Source of the DNA: Flectonema sp. DT1601
Taxonomy: Eukaryota > Euglenozoa > Diplonemea > Diplonemida > Diplonemidae
Length of the DNA: 64,000 bases
Reading direction: 5' to 3'
NCBI GenBank assembly: GCA_964019425.1
Contig: OZ025787.1
Span: forward strand, 310,001 to 374,000
Shown in pieces: positions 1 through 11,288 of this stretch. A program made the position numbers and the translations under genes. The notes beneath the pieces were generated by a model. It had not been told where the DNA came from and did not search any database. It worked only from the letters and a program-made list of their open reading frames with translations. Each line of letters begins with the position of its first letter. Within the stretch, counting starts at the first letter, position 1.

Positions 1-678
1 CCACTAAACAAGCTGACGAAAACAAAGCGTGAACATAGTGCTGGTACCCACCTAGTGAAACAACAAAACAAAAAGAGACGAATAAAAGTAACTTAAAGGG
101 AAAGATCAGCAACAAGAAAAGAAACTAAATGAAAAGGGGGTGAAAGTTAACATAGCATTACTGTATTTATTTATTTTATCGAAATCACTCCGAGACTCTC
201 ACAGCGTAATGCTACCCTCGTATCCGTTCATTTTCTTTAATAGAGGACTGTCATCCAACAAGACTGACCCGAAGCAAACCCACCGAAAGAATATTCGAGT
301 AATGAAGTCTGATATTTATTTAACCAAAAAAAGTAAGAAAATTTCATTTCCTTCCTGAAAGTTAAAAACACAAAACTAGTTGTTAGAATTGTTCTTTAAA
401 TTCCTGCATACAATTATCTTGGTAGCAAAACAAATAGATCGACTTGGAGTTAAAGGATGGATCGATCGATTGGCTGATTTAACTCGTACACTTCACGTTA
501 TGAACTAGTTTCCAGGGGGGAAACAAAAAAAAAAAAAAAAAAGCGGGGGGAAAAATTTCTTTTTTCGGAAAAGTTAGACAATAGGATTTTATTTTACTTT
601 TTTTTTTTTTTTTTTTTTTTCCTTAGAAAAGTTAGATTTGATTTCGAAGGGAAAAAAATAAAAAAGAAGATCCAGCCA

Positions 679-825
679 ACTTGACTTATTTATATTTTTT
701 TACCCACATTTTCATTTTTGCTTGTTGCGCAACCGTTACAATATCCTAATAATGGAATGGGTTAATTACGCTGCCACGATTCTCATTCTACCGAACAACA
801 AGTTTTTTTTGTAAGTACAAAAGAA
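679..825 (+). repeat. Diverged relative of the 714-bp repeat block
   Basis: This stretch aligns with the block at about 54459-54605 (and 56003-56149) in the right-hand array. Shared pieces include the run TACGCTGCCACRATTCTC, then TTCTACCGAACAA, then GTAMAAAA. The plus-strand translation also matches: NYAATILILPNN here and SYAATILFLPNN in the array. Identity is partial, so this is an old or degenerate copy rather than a recent insertion. It shows that the array's components also occur as dispersed pieces. No terminal repeats or enzyme-coding frames surround it. Confidence 0.7.
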
Positions 826-3800
826 AAAAGTATAGAGAAGCAAACAAGCACTATTGGGCAAAATTAGTAGAATCATTTTAACCTCTAAGTTTTTGGTATG
901 GGAAGGTAATCAGATTTTATTCAGTTCACCATTATTAAAGTATTTCAGAAAATACTAACAACACTGAATTTGGTAAGAGAAGAGGTTGGTAGGTAAGAAA
1001 AAAAAGGTCACTCGTGGCTCTACTGAAGGCCTCCGCAAGGCTCAAGCACACCTTTGTTATAGAATCGGATTTGCTTGTTTCTTTAAGTTTTTTTTTTTTT
1101 TTTCCTTTCCTTTGAAAAAGACTATTACATGACATAAGCTGGGAATATTTTCCAAAAAAAAAAAAAAAGCAAAAAAAAAAGTACACGTTGCACCAAAGCA
1201 ACCGTGTATTACAAGCAAGTGGGTAACGTGAATGATTTTTGAGAACTATTATTATTTTAACGGGTTTTGAAGACTTAGTTTGTTTGTTTTTTTTTTTTTT
1301 TTTTTTTCCTGCTGGTTCTTGTTGACAGCTTGAAAATAAAAAAATATTTAAAAAAAAAAAAAACAGATTATTACCGTAACTAGCAGCTGTCATTGCGCAA
1401 CAATTAACCTTAAAATGCTGGATGGTATGAGTAGTTTGAAAAAGGCTGCATTCATATAATGAAAGAGGGGAAAATCGTGAAGTCGAAGCACTGCACACCA
1501 CAGGGGATTCCCTCAAGCGATCTGAGGAAATAGTTTTCCCGCCAACAACTCATACCAAGACTTCCTACGTGACATTTTGGGGGAAATAACGAAGAAAGAA
1601 GAAAAAAAAAGTGAAACGAAAGAAACTAACTAAAAGTGAGCTGATCTGTAAAGCAAGAAATATGAGGGAGGACAGGACACCAGGTCCTATGAGAGGACTG
1701 AAAAAAAGGAGGGGCAAAGTGCGAGAGGCTTTCTCTTTCCCAAACAGGTGCTCTACTACGGACAGCTGTGGTTAACCCAGCCTTCCTTCAAGAGCATGCA
1801 AGCGACAGTAATAAACATAATCAGACTAGAACTAGTTAGTAGACGCGAAAACGTAATCCGGTCACAGTAACCAGCTGCAGCTTAGATAAAAAACAGGGAA
1901 AACAAAACAAACAAAAAAAAAAAAAAAAAAAGTGCGCAAGTTTTTTTTTATGGTGTAAGGATGAATGATTAAACTTGTATCAATGTTAATAAACAAAAAC
2001 AACAAAAAAAAATAATTTCGTGCATTAATTCTTTATCAGTTTTTGCTATATATCGCACTATTTTTTTATATTTTTTTTTTCTACACCACTACTCATGCTG
2101 AATAGTTAGATGCTTTCCTATAAATAATGCGACTTATGGCGAACGTTTTACATTGGCAAAGCCTACTCGTCAAGGAATCAACTAAAAAGAAATTGGAAGC
2201 AAAATAAAAAAAGTAGATCGATTTTTTTTTGACGTCTTGACTGAAAGGAAAACTAAAAGAACTGCTCCGAAACTATCAGCGACAGCATAGTACACGATTG
2301 CAGTATGAAATACCACTGAGGCCACGTGAACATAGTTAAACACTTCTTGACTATGTTATTGTAACAACTCACAAGTGACTGATACATAATAAATTAAAAC
2401 TTTTCTGAAAAGTAACCAATCTGGTTTAAAACCCTCAAGGTAAGGAGGGGCTGCTCTATAAATAGTCATACGGTTGGGTAGTAGGCAATGTCAATCTGAA
2501 AACTAAAGAAAAGGTGTCGGAGTGAGCAAGCATTGATGAAATAGGTAATGCGCATTTACTTCACTTCGTACGACGCCTAAAAGAAAAAGGCCCACATTTA
2601 CAGTCAACAGCAAGAAAAACGAAGAAGACTACTGCCCACTGTGTCAAACTGCCCCCCAACTTCTTAACTTTGAGACCTACTGTCATAAATATAAAACAAA
2701 ATACCTACTTTGGATTGGTTTAGCAATAGCACCCTTTGGGGGAACCATGGGAAATAACAACACAAAGGGAACATCTTCTATTCTATCATTCACTCCCAAC
2801 ATTTAATGTTGAGGTGGGGAATAACATGAGAAATCAAATAATAACGACCTGTCATGTCATGACTCTTAGGATATAGAATGCTCCTCGTCGACAAAAAAAG
2901 GATGTGAATGGAAGGTTGATACGAGAGACATGATCACTGCCTAGTACAGCAGAGAAGCATGTGAATGATTTAAGTGGCGGGAGGCTGTAATAAAGTCGTC
3001 TGATTAACTAATGCTACGTTTTTCCATTTTATGTTTTTTTTTTTTTTTTTTTTTTTTTTGTTTCTCTCTCTCCCTCAAGAGCATAACGGCGTCTAGATAA
3101 CGACTACGGAAAAAGAAACCTTAAAAAAACCAGGGAAGACCACTTTCTTGATAATTTCGCATTCGTTAACAAAATATTATAGTAAGCGAAATCGAAACAA
3201 AGAGGTACTAGTTTGAGCTAAGTTGGGCAATATAAGCACTGCCTAAAAGTCAAAGCTTACTAATACTAATTTTCCCATCATAAAATAAAATAATGGGAGG
3301 AAAGAACAGTCAATCGCAGCAAAAAGAAGAAAAAAAAAAAACAGAAAAGCAGCCTGAGAGAATCGAAGGTGGAGTTATTTTATTTTTTTTATATTTTATT
3401 TTTTTAAACACTTATCCCAATAGACTGTAAGCAGCTGTAAACCGATACTGAAAATACCCCAATAAAGAATGACAAATGAGTTTACAACTTGATGAATGAA
3501 ATCCAAGAGCCACTCTTCAAAGCGAACTAAGTACCAATCAGTGACTGCTTTCGGTTCATCGTCGAACACCGAAATTAGATAAAACAACACGACAAGTATT
3601 TAGTACTTGAAGGATGTTAAAAAAAGAAAAAAAATATGCACGCGACACAGTGCTAACTTAGGATACACAAAATGCGAGTTACAAAGACTATTTTTTAAAA
3701 AAAAAAAAAAGGAGAGCAATACAAACACAGCACAGAGATCAAGAGAGATATGTGTTGCAGTGCAAGATGTCAACGGAAAAACTGCGTGAGAAAAAGTCAC

Positions 3801-3827
3801 AGTGGGCAACACAAAGCAGAAGAATAT

Positions 3828-3861
<34 letters not shown>
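3828..3861 (+). repeat. Poly-G tract of 34 nt
   Basis: An uninterrupted run of 34 G on the plus strand (C on the transcribed-like strand), in otherwise AT-rich spacer whose homopolymers are all A or T. It could form G-quadruplexes. Its exact length is likely to be unreliable in any assembly. Confidence 0.95.
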
Positions 3862-3862
<1 letters not shown>

Positions 3863-5339
3863 AAGCAATATAATTGTTGCAGAAAGATATATCACTCTAT
3901 TCCGTACCGCAAAAAAAGAATTTTAAGAAAAACGAAATCGATTAGAATAGTGAAACCAAATACCACGACGATAACTGCACAACAGGGATAATACTAATTA
4001 CAATCTACCTAGTCACCTGCTATGCGAAGGGAGACAAAAAAGAGGATAATTTGAACAGGCTTTTTTTTTTTTTTTTTTCCTTCAATCTATACTTTCTTAC
4101 TAATCAAGCAGAGTGCGTATATCTCAACAACAAAAAAAAAAAAAAAAATACTTTTTCATTCTCAAAAATAGAAAAGAAGAAAGCCACCATAAAAAGAAAA
4201 TCTCTTCTGGATAGTGTTTCTATGAAGCGTTGAGAATTGTCTAGGAAAATGAATAAATAAAAAAATAGTCGATATCCTGACGAGTATCACACAAAAAGCT
4301 GAGCTCAGAAGAAGAGAAGGAAAAAAAAAAAAAACTTTTTATTTTAATCGTGTCTACCAAAAATGAATAATAACGCTAATCACTAGGCATCACAGTAAGG
4401 GTCTCTCCACTATTCAAAAAATCTTTTTTTTTTTTTTTTTTTTTTTTTTGGAGAATTTTAGGCCAATATCTCATAAAAAATACACTGATAATTATCTCAT
4501 GAAGAAATAATTTCGGGAAGGGTTGGGGGAACCAAATATCTGTCGCATGCAGTATTTCTTGTTTTTTTTTTTTTTTTTTTTTTTTTTTTCATTTAAAGCA
4601 CTCGCTGCAGACATACTTAATTAAAGCAACCAATTGCCTTAATTTATTTGTTTGAGTTGGTATTCTCACGTAGCTAATACGATTTTGAGTAACCAAAGAA
4701 GATCAAATAGCATTCCAACGTTTTTACTTTGTTTGTTTGTTTGTTTGTTTATAAATTTGTCATGCACAGAAATAGAATTGAGGTTCATCGCTCTACGAGA
4801 TAGAACTCGATGCCCCCCAGCAGATTCTCTTACTCTGCGCATCTCCTTACAAAGAGGCATTCGAGTAAAAAGAAAAGGGTTCTTATGTGATACGTCACTT
4901 AATCCCGACAGAATTACCTGTTAGACAAAGAAATCCGAATCAAAATTACCATAATAACGGAAGAGACCTAAAACATAAAATGCAGTCGAAGATGCGGTTT
5001 ACAGGTTCGCTTCCCTAGAGTTTTTTTTTTAAAAGCCCAACAAATTTACGGGGTGAGAGATGTGTAGAAAGAGGCCTATTTTAGTTTTCACACAAAAGAA
5101 GAAACCAAGGCCACTGAGACACAGCAGTCAACCTTTCGCTGTCTACCTGAAGAAAATCTAGTAACAACCTAGATTATTTCTTGGTAATAATAATAATAAA
5201 AAAAATAAAATAAAAAATAAAAAAAGGAGAAATAGAAACTTGCCTTAATACCAAGTCTGCTTAAGACTGTCAGTAGGCATATTGAAACAAAGGAAAGGGA
5301 TAGCAACAGATAAATAGTAAGTCACAGTATCAATATTAT

Positions 5340-8300
5340 TTAGTAGTAGTAGTCAAGGACTACACAGTTGTATTCGTTATTCTTAACATGACGCTCTAAT
5401 TCAGCTTTGATAACTTCCTCTAACGGACTATCATCAGGTAAACTGAACGTTGGAGATGGTTGGGGAGCTTCTAACGATTCAATGTAGGTATCAAACAGTT
5501 GCTCTGCTTCACTCCATTGCCTTGTTATGACCTTTTCATATGTGCGATTCCATAAATTAATTGGACTACTCTGAGCCTTATCAAGCATATACATCCATTC
5601 ATCGTGTGCTAGTTCTACTAAGTCTAACACTTCGTGATAGCGAATTGGGTTCTTGCTGTGCTTTTTATAAACTGCTGCACCACGAGTGCGATACATCACA
5701 TGTCCATTAACTGCGTCAGCAACTAATTGATCAGTTAGAATTCCACAATGGAGTTGTTTAGCAAGTCTTTCTAAAGCAAAAGACCATCCAATGACAGGTC
5801 CAACATATGAATATCTCTTCATTGATGTCGAACCCATGTATCCAGCTCTACATGTCGCACTCACTACAGACATTGATAAGTTAAGCGACTCACTAAAACT
5901 TGCTCGAACTTTCAAAGCCGTAGAACACGCAGCTAGTTGATATGCCTGACATGGTTTTACACTGTTATACGCAGCAAGTATTTTGTCTCCACTAAACGTA
6001 TCCGGAACACCCTTACACGACATAACAAAACCTATAACCGTCGATAAGTAGGAGGCATGTTGAGCTAAGGCAGGAGCTACTGCGTCAGCGTCACCATATA
6101 ACTTGGAATGCCAATCGAGGATATTAATTTGTAGAAATGATGATTTTTTTCGTTGTAAAGATAGTTGTGTAAGTGGTTGAAGTTTGGTCACTACTCCGGT
6201 TTGTCTGAAAGTGGAAGAACCGGAGTCGGATTCAGAGCGACGGTGAGTTATTGACGACCGTCCTGCACCACCTGCGTGTGATGCTCCAGACCTACGAGAA
6301 CGAGCAACACTGGACTCATCGACCATTGACATGTCTTCAAAACCAGCAGCAGCACCAATATCTTCGACTAAATTAAGAGGTACAAAACTTTTAAAATGTC
6401 TCAAGTTAGACATCAATAACGACAACGCTCCCTGCATGACTTGTAATTCTTTAATAGGATGAGATAATTCGTGATCACCCAATACCTCTTCTTCAATATC
6501 CATAGTCGATGCTGCATAGATGCTAACGGCAAAGGCAGCAAACGGCTTAGTCACATAATCAGTAAAGAGTAAAACAAAAAAAGTAGCTCCAACCAGAATA
6601 AATAAGACTGCAGCAGCAGCCTCCGTCTGGTTAGCATCTAGCTTTGTTTGAGTGTTCTTTTCCTGAATTCGGAGACGTTCAGATACCAAAGCATTGTTAC
6701 GATCAACGTCTTTTGTGACGTCCTTCGTTGGAACCATAGCGAGCATCACCAGTTTTCCTCCATAAGCAGAGGCGTCACCAATAGTGTCCAAGACGGCTGA
6801 CCATTGGCTATCACCTTGTCTGATGGTTGTTGATGATGGGTTGTTGTAGATGAAAGCAACTTCTTCAGGTCTTAATGCTCTCTTGTAAACCCTAAATATA
6901 TCCATACTTCCTTTATAATGTTCACCAATGGTGTAGCCTGCAGCGTCTAATTGAAGGGAAATACTTGTTGTCATTGCGCCTCTTGACACTTCAACACCAT
7001 TCAGATAAACTGCACAATAGTTTTGAGCAAATGAAACGACAGCTGTTAGTTGAGACCATCTATTCTGTGGGACTGTTATTGATTCGGTTGTACATCCTTG
7101 TTTTACGACGGATATTTTTAACATTCCATCAGCATACCAACGGATAGCACCCTCACCTGTACTAGTATCAGATATAATCCTTGGACGTTCTACTTCTTTA
7201 CCGTCTTGACGACCCTCAGTCGGATTAACAAAAACTGATATCGAAAACGATTGCATGAAATGAAATACATTTCCATACACAGGAGTCATACTTTCAGCAG
7301 AAGGTCCTGATGGGACAACGATAACATTCGGAACTCCATCGACAGTCTCTGTTTTATTAAGCATTTGAACATAACTTGACCATTCTCCATTTGCTGTTTG
7401 AACCTTAGTATTAGCAACGTGTTCTGATTGAGTTGTGATGAAAGGAAAGATGTGAATCATTAACGTGCCATCAAATACTAAAGAGCTCCCTTCTATTGAT
7501 TCTAAGGAGTAACAATTAATACAACTTCCTCTGAGTTCTGTTACGAATTTTCTTACGGATGTGTCTACAACGTTATTATCGAAATCTATTTTAATAATCG
7601 ACGGATCTGGTGCTTCAAACCCATTCTGATTGAAGTCAACGGTCAGTTTCTCACTGGCTCCAAGATTCAACTTTCCCTTTATAATGTCAACATCAAGAGT
7701 TCCGTGTTTATCGGTAAGCATTTTAACTAACGCGTTCATCGCTGTGTTGGGTGTGTCCCACACATTGTGAAGTTTAGTTGTAAAAAATGCATCACTATTG
7801 GCCTCTATATCCTTACCCTTGAAGAAACCAATTTTTTCATATAAACTTTCGCTGTCTGCTGCCAGAAATAAGCCGTCAGATAATCTGAATAGAGCTACAG
7901 TCATATTTTCAGCTATTGGTGTGACCCTTGCTGAAGACGTCATTCCCGCTCTTAACATTCTCGAGAATATTTCCACAGACATCGATACTGCAAGGGCTCC
8001 AGTGGTACTGGATCGCCCTCTGTCTTCGGGCTTAAATGATTTAAGAGGTTGCAAGAATGAATAGAAAGGAGCAACTTCGCTACCAACTGCAGGGTATTGC
8101 CAGTTGTAACGTGAAATGAGATTTGCTGATTTAGAAGTTTTGAAAATCTTGTCTGTGAAGTTTAAAACTAACTCATAACCGGTTGGCAATTGACTTGTTG
8201 AAACTCTCGTGTAAGGATCAAAGTATTGTCTCTTTACTATTTTAGAGAATCGAGAAGCGTAGTCGTATCGCCATGCGTCATTGGTACTGTTTAGGAATGC

Positions 8301-10340
8301 AGGACCATAAATAATATCAGAAGACTGCCAGGCGACATCATACGTTCCATTCTCATGTTGTTTACGTGCATTTGATAACCCAAAAGTATCGTAGTACATT
8401 CCAGCATCTGTGTACACTTGTGCTCTCCATCCAGCTTCATCAACGTCCATAAACTTTCTCAAAGCTAAAGTGAATTCACTGTAGAACTGATGCCACATGT
8501 ATTGATCACCCTGTACCTCTACTAGTACAGCACAAGCTCTAGCGAAGAATGTTCCAGATTCCTCCCAACGTTTGTAAGCTGAAATACCACCTTGAATTAA
8601 TTCGGTCATAACTAAAACAGTTAAAGCTTTGACGTTATCAGCGCTGTTTGTGTTGGTTAATTCAAGAGCTGACTTACTATCAGTTGACGATGCGTCTAAA
8701 GCATCTCTTGAGGATGCTACACCAAGGACTAGAGTAACACCAGCTGTAAGTAATGATAACATTACTGTTAATCCAATCACAGCAGCCTTAAGAGGAACTC
8801 CTTCTGAATGAGGGAGAGTAACAGAGTTCTTCGCTGTGTGCCAAGCTTTAGCTAAAGTAGCCAGGAACATAAAGGGTGCTACGATTACGCAAATCAAGAC
8901 ACCCGTTTCTTCTAAAATGTCCCTATTGGTTTCTTTTGGAATTATGATCTCAGGTGGAGGTTGGTATATATTTGCTGACAACACTCCGCTTCTAAATTTA
9001 ATTACTCGAGCGGTTCCATTGGTTTCAGTTGTTGCAGCCGAACCAGAGAGAAAAGCTTGGAACTCAGCTTGATGAACGAATACTGATCCAACAGGGATAG
9101 TAACATATGTTGATAATCCAGGGAGTTTTGTATTCACTAATATTATTGCTCTAACTCCTGCTTTCTGAGCAGCTTCAACGACTTGAACAAAATTACATCC
9201 TGAATCAAGGGGATCAGGAAGGGTCATTGCGACAACACGATCTCTCACATTAGTCGGCCAGTTCTCCGATTTACACATCAAACGTGTTCCCCCCATTGAG
9301 GTTACTAAATAAACATTGAATTCTGTATCAATAGTCTTATCTCCATTCAAATCGGCACTTCCAAAAACTGATTCAAAGAAGTTTTGACTCTTAAAAGGCA
9401 ACATGTCAGGCCCGTACAAACAGGCAAAAGGCGCTGATGTATTTGACGGGTCGAGGAGTTCAACAGGACAGCGACTGCAAAGACGATGGGAGTCAAGTTG
9501 TTGATATTCGCAGATGTTTCTATTAATTAGATATTCTGTAGGACAAGAGTCTGAATAGTACGAAGGACTTGTAGTGAAATTATCCTGAGCAGAACATGAG
9601 AGGGTCAGCATTCCCTTGACGGTGATGTCTGGATTTTGAACAGCTTTGAGAACTGATGACACGTCAGGATGTTCTTGTGCCATTGCAACAACAACGTCTT
9701 CCATAACGGTACCATTTCTATGTGACCATCCGAAAGCTGGTACATCTCCAACCTGAGTTGGTCTGTTTTGGTACTTGTAACCTGGGAATTCAACAATACT
9801 TTTACTTACTAAAAAACTACCCTGAATCAATACCAGAGCATCATAGTTGCCAGTAACCGCTGCCGGTAATGGCGATGCATCCCAACAGTCATTCCTCTCA
9901 TCAAGAATTAAAGCGATTTTATCTTTACCATCAGTTGGCCATTCACGTGCCCAACAGTGATAACCTGAAGTTATTAATTCCATTTCCTTACCATTAACAG
10001 CATGAAAACTATCTAAGTGGGTGTTTGGGTTGTAGGGTATGAAATCGTTCTGTTGGAGACATATTTTCATTCCCTTCATTCCAACAGGTTCGGTTATTTC
10101 TAAGTTAAGTGGACACGGACCACATTGAACCGATGCTTTTTCCCAATTACCTGGATCACAGATAGCGTTTTTCATAGAGTTGTCAGCCTTTACTTGTTTC
10201 CAGTTACCTCCTCTCAGGAGGGTCATGGCATCTCCAAATTTCGCATCTATTTGCAGTTCACACTGATCGAATTGTGAAGTACACTCAGGGATACCTCCAT
10301 TCACACAGACGATAAGTGCGAGTAGAACTGCCTTCGACAT
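5340..10340 (-). CDS. Large PA/LamG receptor with degenerate cyclase domain
   Basis: One uninterrupted exon encoding 1,666 residues. The start chosen is the ATG at 10340, which opens a clear signal peptide (MSKAVLLALIVCVNGG); a longer frame begins 25 codons earlier but crosses a good splice acceptor at 10378. Order of parts: signal peptide; two protease-associated-like segments (about 160-180 and 385-400); paired membrane helices (about 475-500 and 520-545); a second extracellular part, probably CACHE-like; a LamG/pentraxin-like jelly roll (about 1030-1165); a third membrane helix (about 1238-1260); a HAMP-like linker; and a class III cyclase-like domain (about 1395-1550). The cyclase domain keeps a GD pair (SGDKILAAY), but the first metal-binding aspartate position reads INILDW instead of the usual FxDI. 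It is therefore probably a pseudo-cyclase sensor rather than an active enzyme. Domain calls rest on motif reading. Confidence 0.85.
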   Translation of the reverse strand: MSKAVLLALIVCVNGGIPECTSQFDQCELQIDAKFGDAMTLLRGGNWKQVKADNSMKNAICDPGNWEKASVQCGPCPLNLEITEPVGMKGMKICLQQNDFIPYNPNTHLDSFHAVNGKEMELITSGYHCWAREWPTDGKDKIALILDERNDCWDASPLPAAVTGNYDALVLIQGSFLVSKSIVEFPGYKYQNRPTQVGDVPAFGWSHRNGTVMEDVVVAMAQEHPDVSSVLKAVQNPDITVKGMLTLSCSAQDNFTTSPSYYSDSCPTEYLINRNICEYQQLDSHRLCSRCPVELLDPSNTSAPFACLYGPDMLPFKSQNFFESVFGSADLNGDKTIDTEFNVYLVTSMGGTRLMCKSENWPTNVRDRVVAMTLPDPLDSGCNFVQVVEAAQKAGVRAIILVNTKLPGLSTYVTIPVGSVFVHQAEFQAFLSGSAATTETNGTARVIKFRSGVLSANIYQPPPEIIIPKETNRDILEETGVLICVIVAPFMFLATLAKAWHTAKNSVTLPHSEGVPLKAAVIGLTVMLSLLTAGVTLVLGVASSRDALDASSTDSKSALELTNTNSADNVKALTVLVMTELIQGGISAYKRWEESGTFFARACAVLVEVQGDQYMWHQFYSEFTLALRKFMDVDEAGWRAQVYTDAGMYYDTFGLSNARKQHENGTYDVAWQSSDIIYGPAFLNSTNDAWRYDYASRFSKIVKRQYFDPYTRVSTSQLPTGYELVLNFTDKIFKTSKSANLISRYNWQYPAVGSEVAPFYSFLQPLKSFKPEDRGRSSTTGALAVSMSVEIFSRMLRAGMTSSARVTPIAENMTVALFRLSDGLFLAADSESLYEKIGFFKGKDIEANSDAFFTTKLHNVWDTPNTAMNALVKMLTDKHGTLDVDIIKGKLNLGASEKLTVDFNQNGFEAPDPSIIKIDFDNNVVDTSVRKFVTELRGSCINCYSLESIEGSSLVFDGTLMIHIFPFITTQSEHVANTKVQTANGEWSSYVQMLNKTETVDGVPNVIVVPSGPSAESMTPVYGNVFHFMQSFSISVFVNPTEGRQDGKEVERPRIISDTSTGEGAIRWYADGMLKISVVKQGCTTESITVPQNRWSQLTAVVSFAQNYCAVYLNGVEVSRGAMTTSISLQLDAAGYTIGEHYKGSMDIFRVYKRALRPEEVAFIYNNPSSTTIRQGDSQWSAVLDTIGDASAYGGKLVMLAMVPTKDVTKDVDRNNALVSERLRIQEKNTQTKLDANQTEAAAAVLFILVGATFFVLLFTDYVTKPFAAFAVSIYAASTMDIEEEVLGDHELSHPIKELQVMQGALSLLMSNLRHFKSFVPLNLVEDIGAAAGFEDMSMVDESSVARSRRSGASHAGGAGRSSITHRRSESDSGSSTFRQTGVVTKLQPLTQLSLQRKKSSFLQINILDWHSKLYGDADAVAPALAQHASYLSTVIGFVMSCKGVPDTFSGDKILAAYNSVKPCQAYQLAACSTALKVRASFSESLNLSMSVVSATCRAGYMGSTSMKRYSYVGPVIGWSFALERLAKQLHCGILTDQLVADAVNGHVMYRTRGAAVYKKHSKNPIRYHEVLDLVELAHDEWMYMLDKAQSSPINLWNRTYEKVITRQWSEAEQLFDTYIESLEAPQPSPTFSLPDDSPLEEVIKAELERHVKNNEYNCVVLDYYY

Positions 10341-10377
10341 TTCTGAATGTTCCAGCGTTGGACACGAACGTCTATGT

Positions 10378-10446
10378 CTGTCAGGGAAGAGAAATATTAT
10401 AAAGAAAGCTTTCACTGATACACTACTGGAACTTCGTTAGAAATAC
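10378..10446 (-). promoter_or_regulatory. Splice acceptor or 5' UTR intron of receptor gene
   Basis: Upstream of the receptor start, the minus strand reads TTTCTCTTCCCTGACAG, a strong pyrimidine tract plus AG ending at 10378, which is 37 nt before the ATG. A possible donor (GTATTT) lies at 10446 and would give a 69-nt cis intron. The same acceptor could equally receive a trans-spliced leader; see the finding on acceptors. Confidence 0.5.
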
Positions 10447-10709
10447 CTCTTTTAGGATTGCTGTTGTAGAAAAGATAACATCAAAGTAATAATAAACATC
10501 ATATTGACAATTAGTAAACAAGTGTTTAAAACACTCTTCTCTTGGAGAGCAACAAGTAACACAAAATAAAATGTAACTCCCTACAATACTGCCTTACGAA
10601 GTCAAGAACGTAGTGTGTGAGCAAATCGCACTGTGTAGGCAAGCTAGACGACAAGGCAATACACATGTGCTCAGATAGTTAGTTCCAGATCTCAAGGTAA
10701 CGACTGCCA

Positions 10710-11288
10710 CTATCTCTTTGTTCGCTTTCCCTTCGTCTGCTTCGCTGCCGGCTTTTTGCGTTTGCCGCCCCCGGCAGATTGTCGCAAGATTTTTAAAACA
10801 CTCTTTTTTACGCTTTTCTCGAGGTCAAATATCTCAACCCTGTCATTAGTGTTTCCATGCATAGAGAGAAGGTTACTAACTTGTGTACGAGCAGGAGATG
10901 TAGATGTTGGCCAGAGCTGTTGTATACTATCAAATATAACAGAAGACGTATCAGATTGAGCTGACTGACTTGAAGATGAGAACTCGCTAGAAGATGAACT
11001 CGATGATGACGAGGATGACGAGGAAGCAGTTCTTCTGATAGCTCTCTTCACAGCTGGTTTCTTTTTAGGAGATGGTGGTACACTTGGTGTTTGTGATGAG
11101 ATGACAATTGTTCCATTTCCTTCTTCATCGTCATCATCATCAACAACACCACCTGAAGGAGGAGGGGCGATATCTCTCGTTCTCATTGCAGCTTCAACTA
11201 TTAATCTCTGCAGAGCTTTTCTGGAACACAGCTCTTGGTCGAGTACACCACTACCAGGATCCGCCCAAACTAAAGGATTATCACACAT
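10710..11288 (-). CDS. Unknown acidic/Ser-rich protein with basic tail
   Basis: A 192-residue protein I do not recognise. The N-terminus (about 1-45) is ordinary sequence. It is followed by an acidic stretch (VVDDDDDEEGNG), a basic Pro/Lys segment, a long polyserine run (about 88-107), and a Lys/Arg-rich tail (GGGKRKKPAAKQTKGKRTKR) that looks like a nuclear localisation or nucleic-acid-binding tail. A pyrimidine-AG acceptor lies 12 nt upstream of the ATG. Composition suggests a nuclear protein; no function can be assigned. Confidence 0.75.
   Translation of the reverse strand: MCDNPLVWADPGSGVLDQELCSRKALQRLIVEAAMRTRDIAPPPSGGVVDDDDDEEGNGTIVISSQTPSVPPSPKKKPAVKRAIRRTASSSSSSSSSSSSSEFSSSSQSAQSDTSSVIFDSIQQLWPTSTSPARTQVSNLLSMHGNTNDRVEIFDLEKSVKKSVLKILRQSAGGGKRKKPAAKQTKGKRTKR

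Larger units (their letters stand above)
1..5339. other. Gene-poor AT-rich spacer
   Basis: No reading frame here looks like a real protein. The longer open frames are lysine- or phenylalanine-rich translations of A/T homopolymer tracts, which are frequent (for example near 600-620, 3037-3059 and 4562-4589). Two things stand out and are listed separately: a diverged repeat block at 679-825 and a long G run at 3828-3861. The last few hundred bases, nearest 5340, are probably 3' untranslated sequence of the minus-strand receptor gene. I see no tRNA or rRNA gene. Confidence 0.6.

Noticed and set aside
935-1516. 193-codon minus-strand frame in the left spacer
   Set aside because: Its sequence is dominated by Lys and Phe runs from A/T homopolymers, with no domain, signal or neighbour support.
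4652-4924. 90-codon plus-strand frame and weak similarity to the 679-825 block
   Set aside because: The match is limited to a few positions (VANTIL against AATIL) and does not extend; the frame overlaps an equally open one on the other strand.
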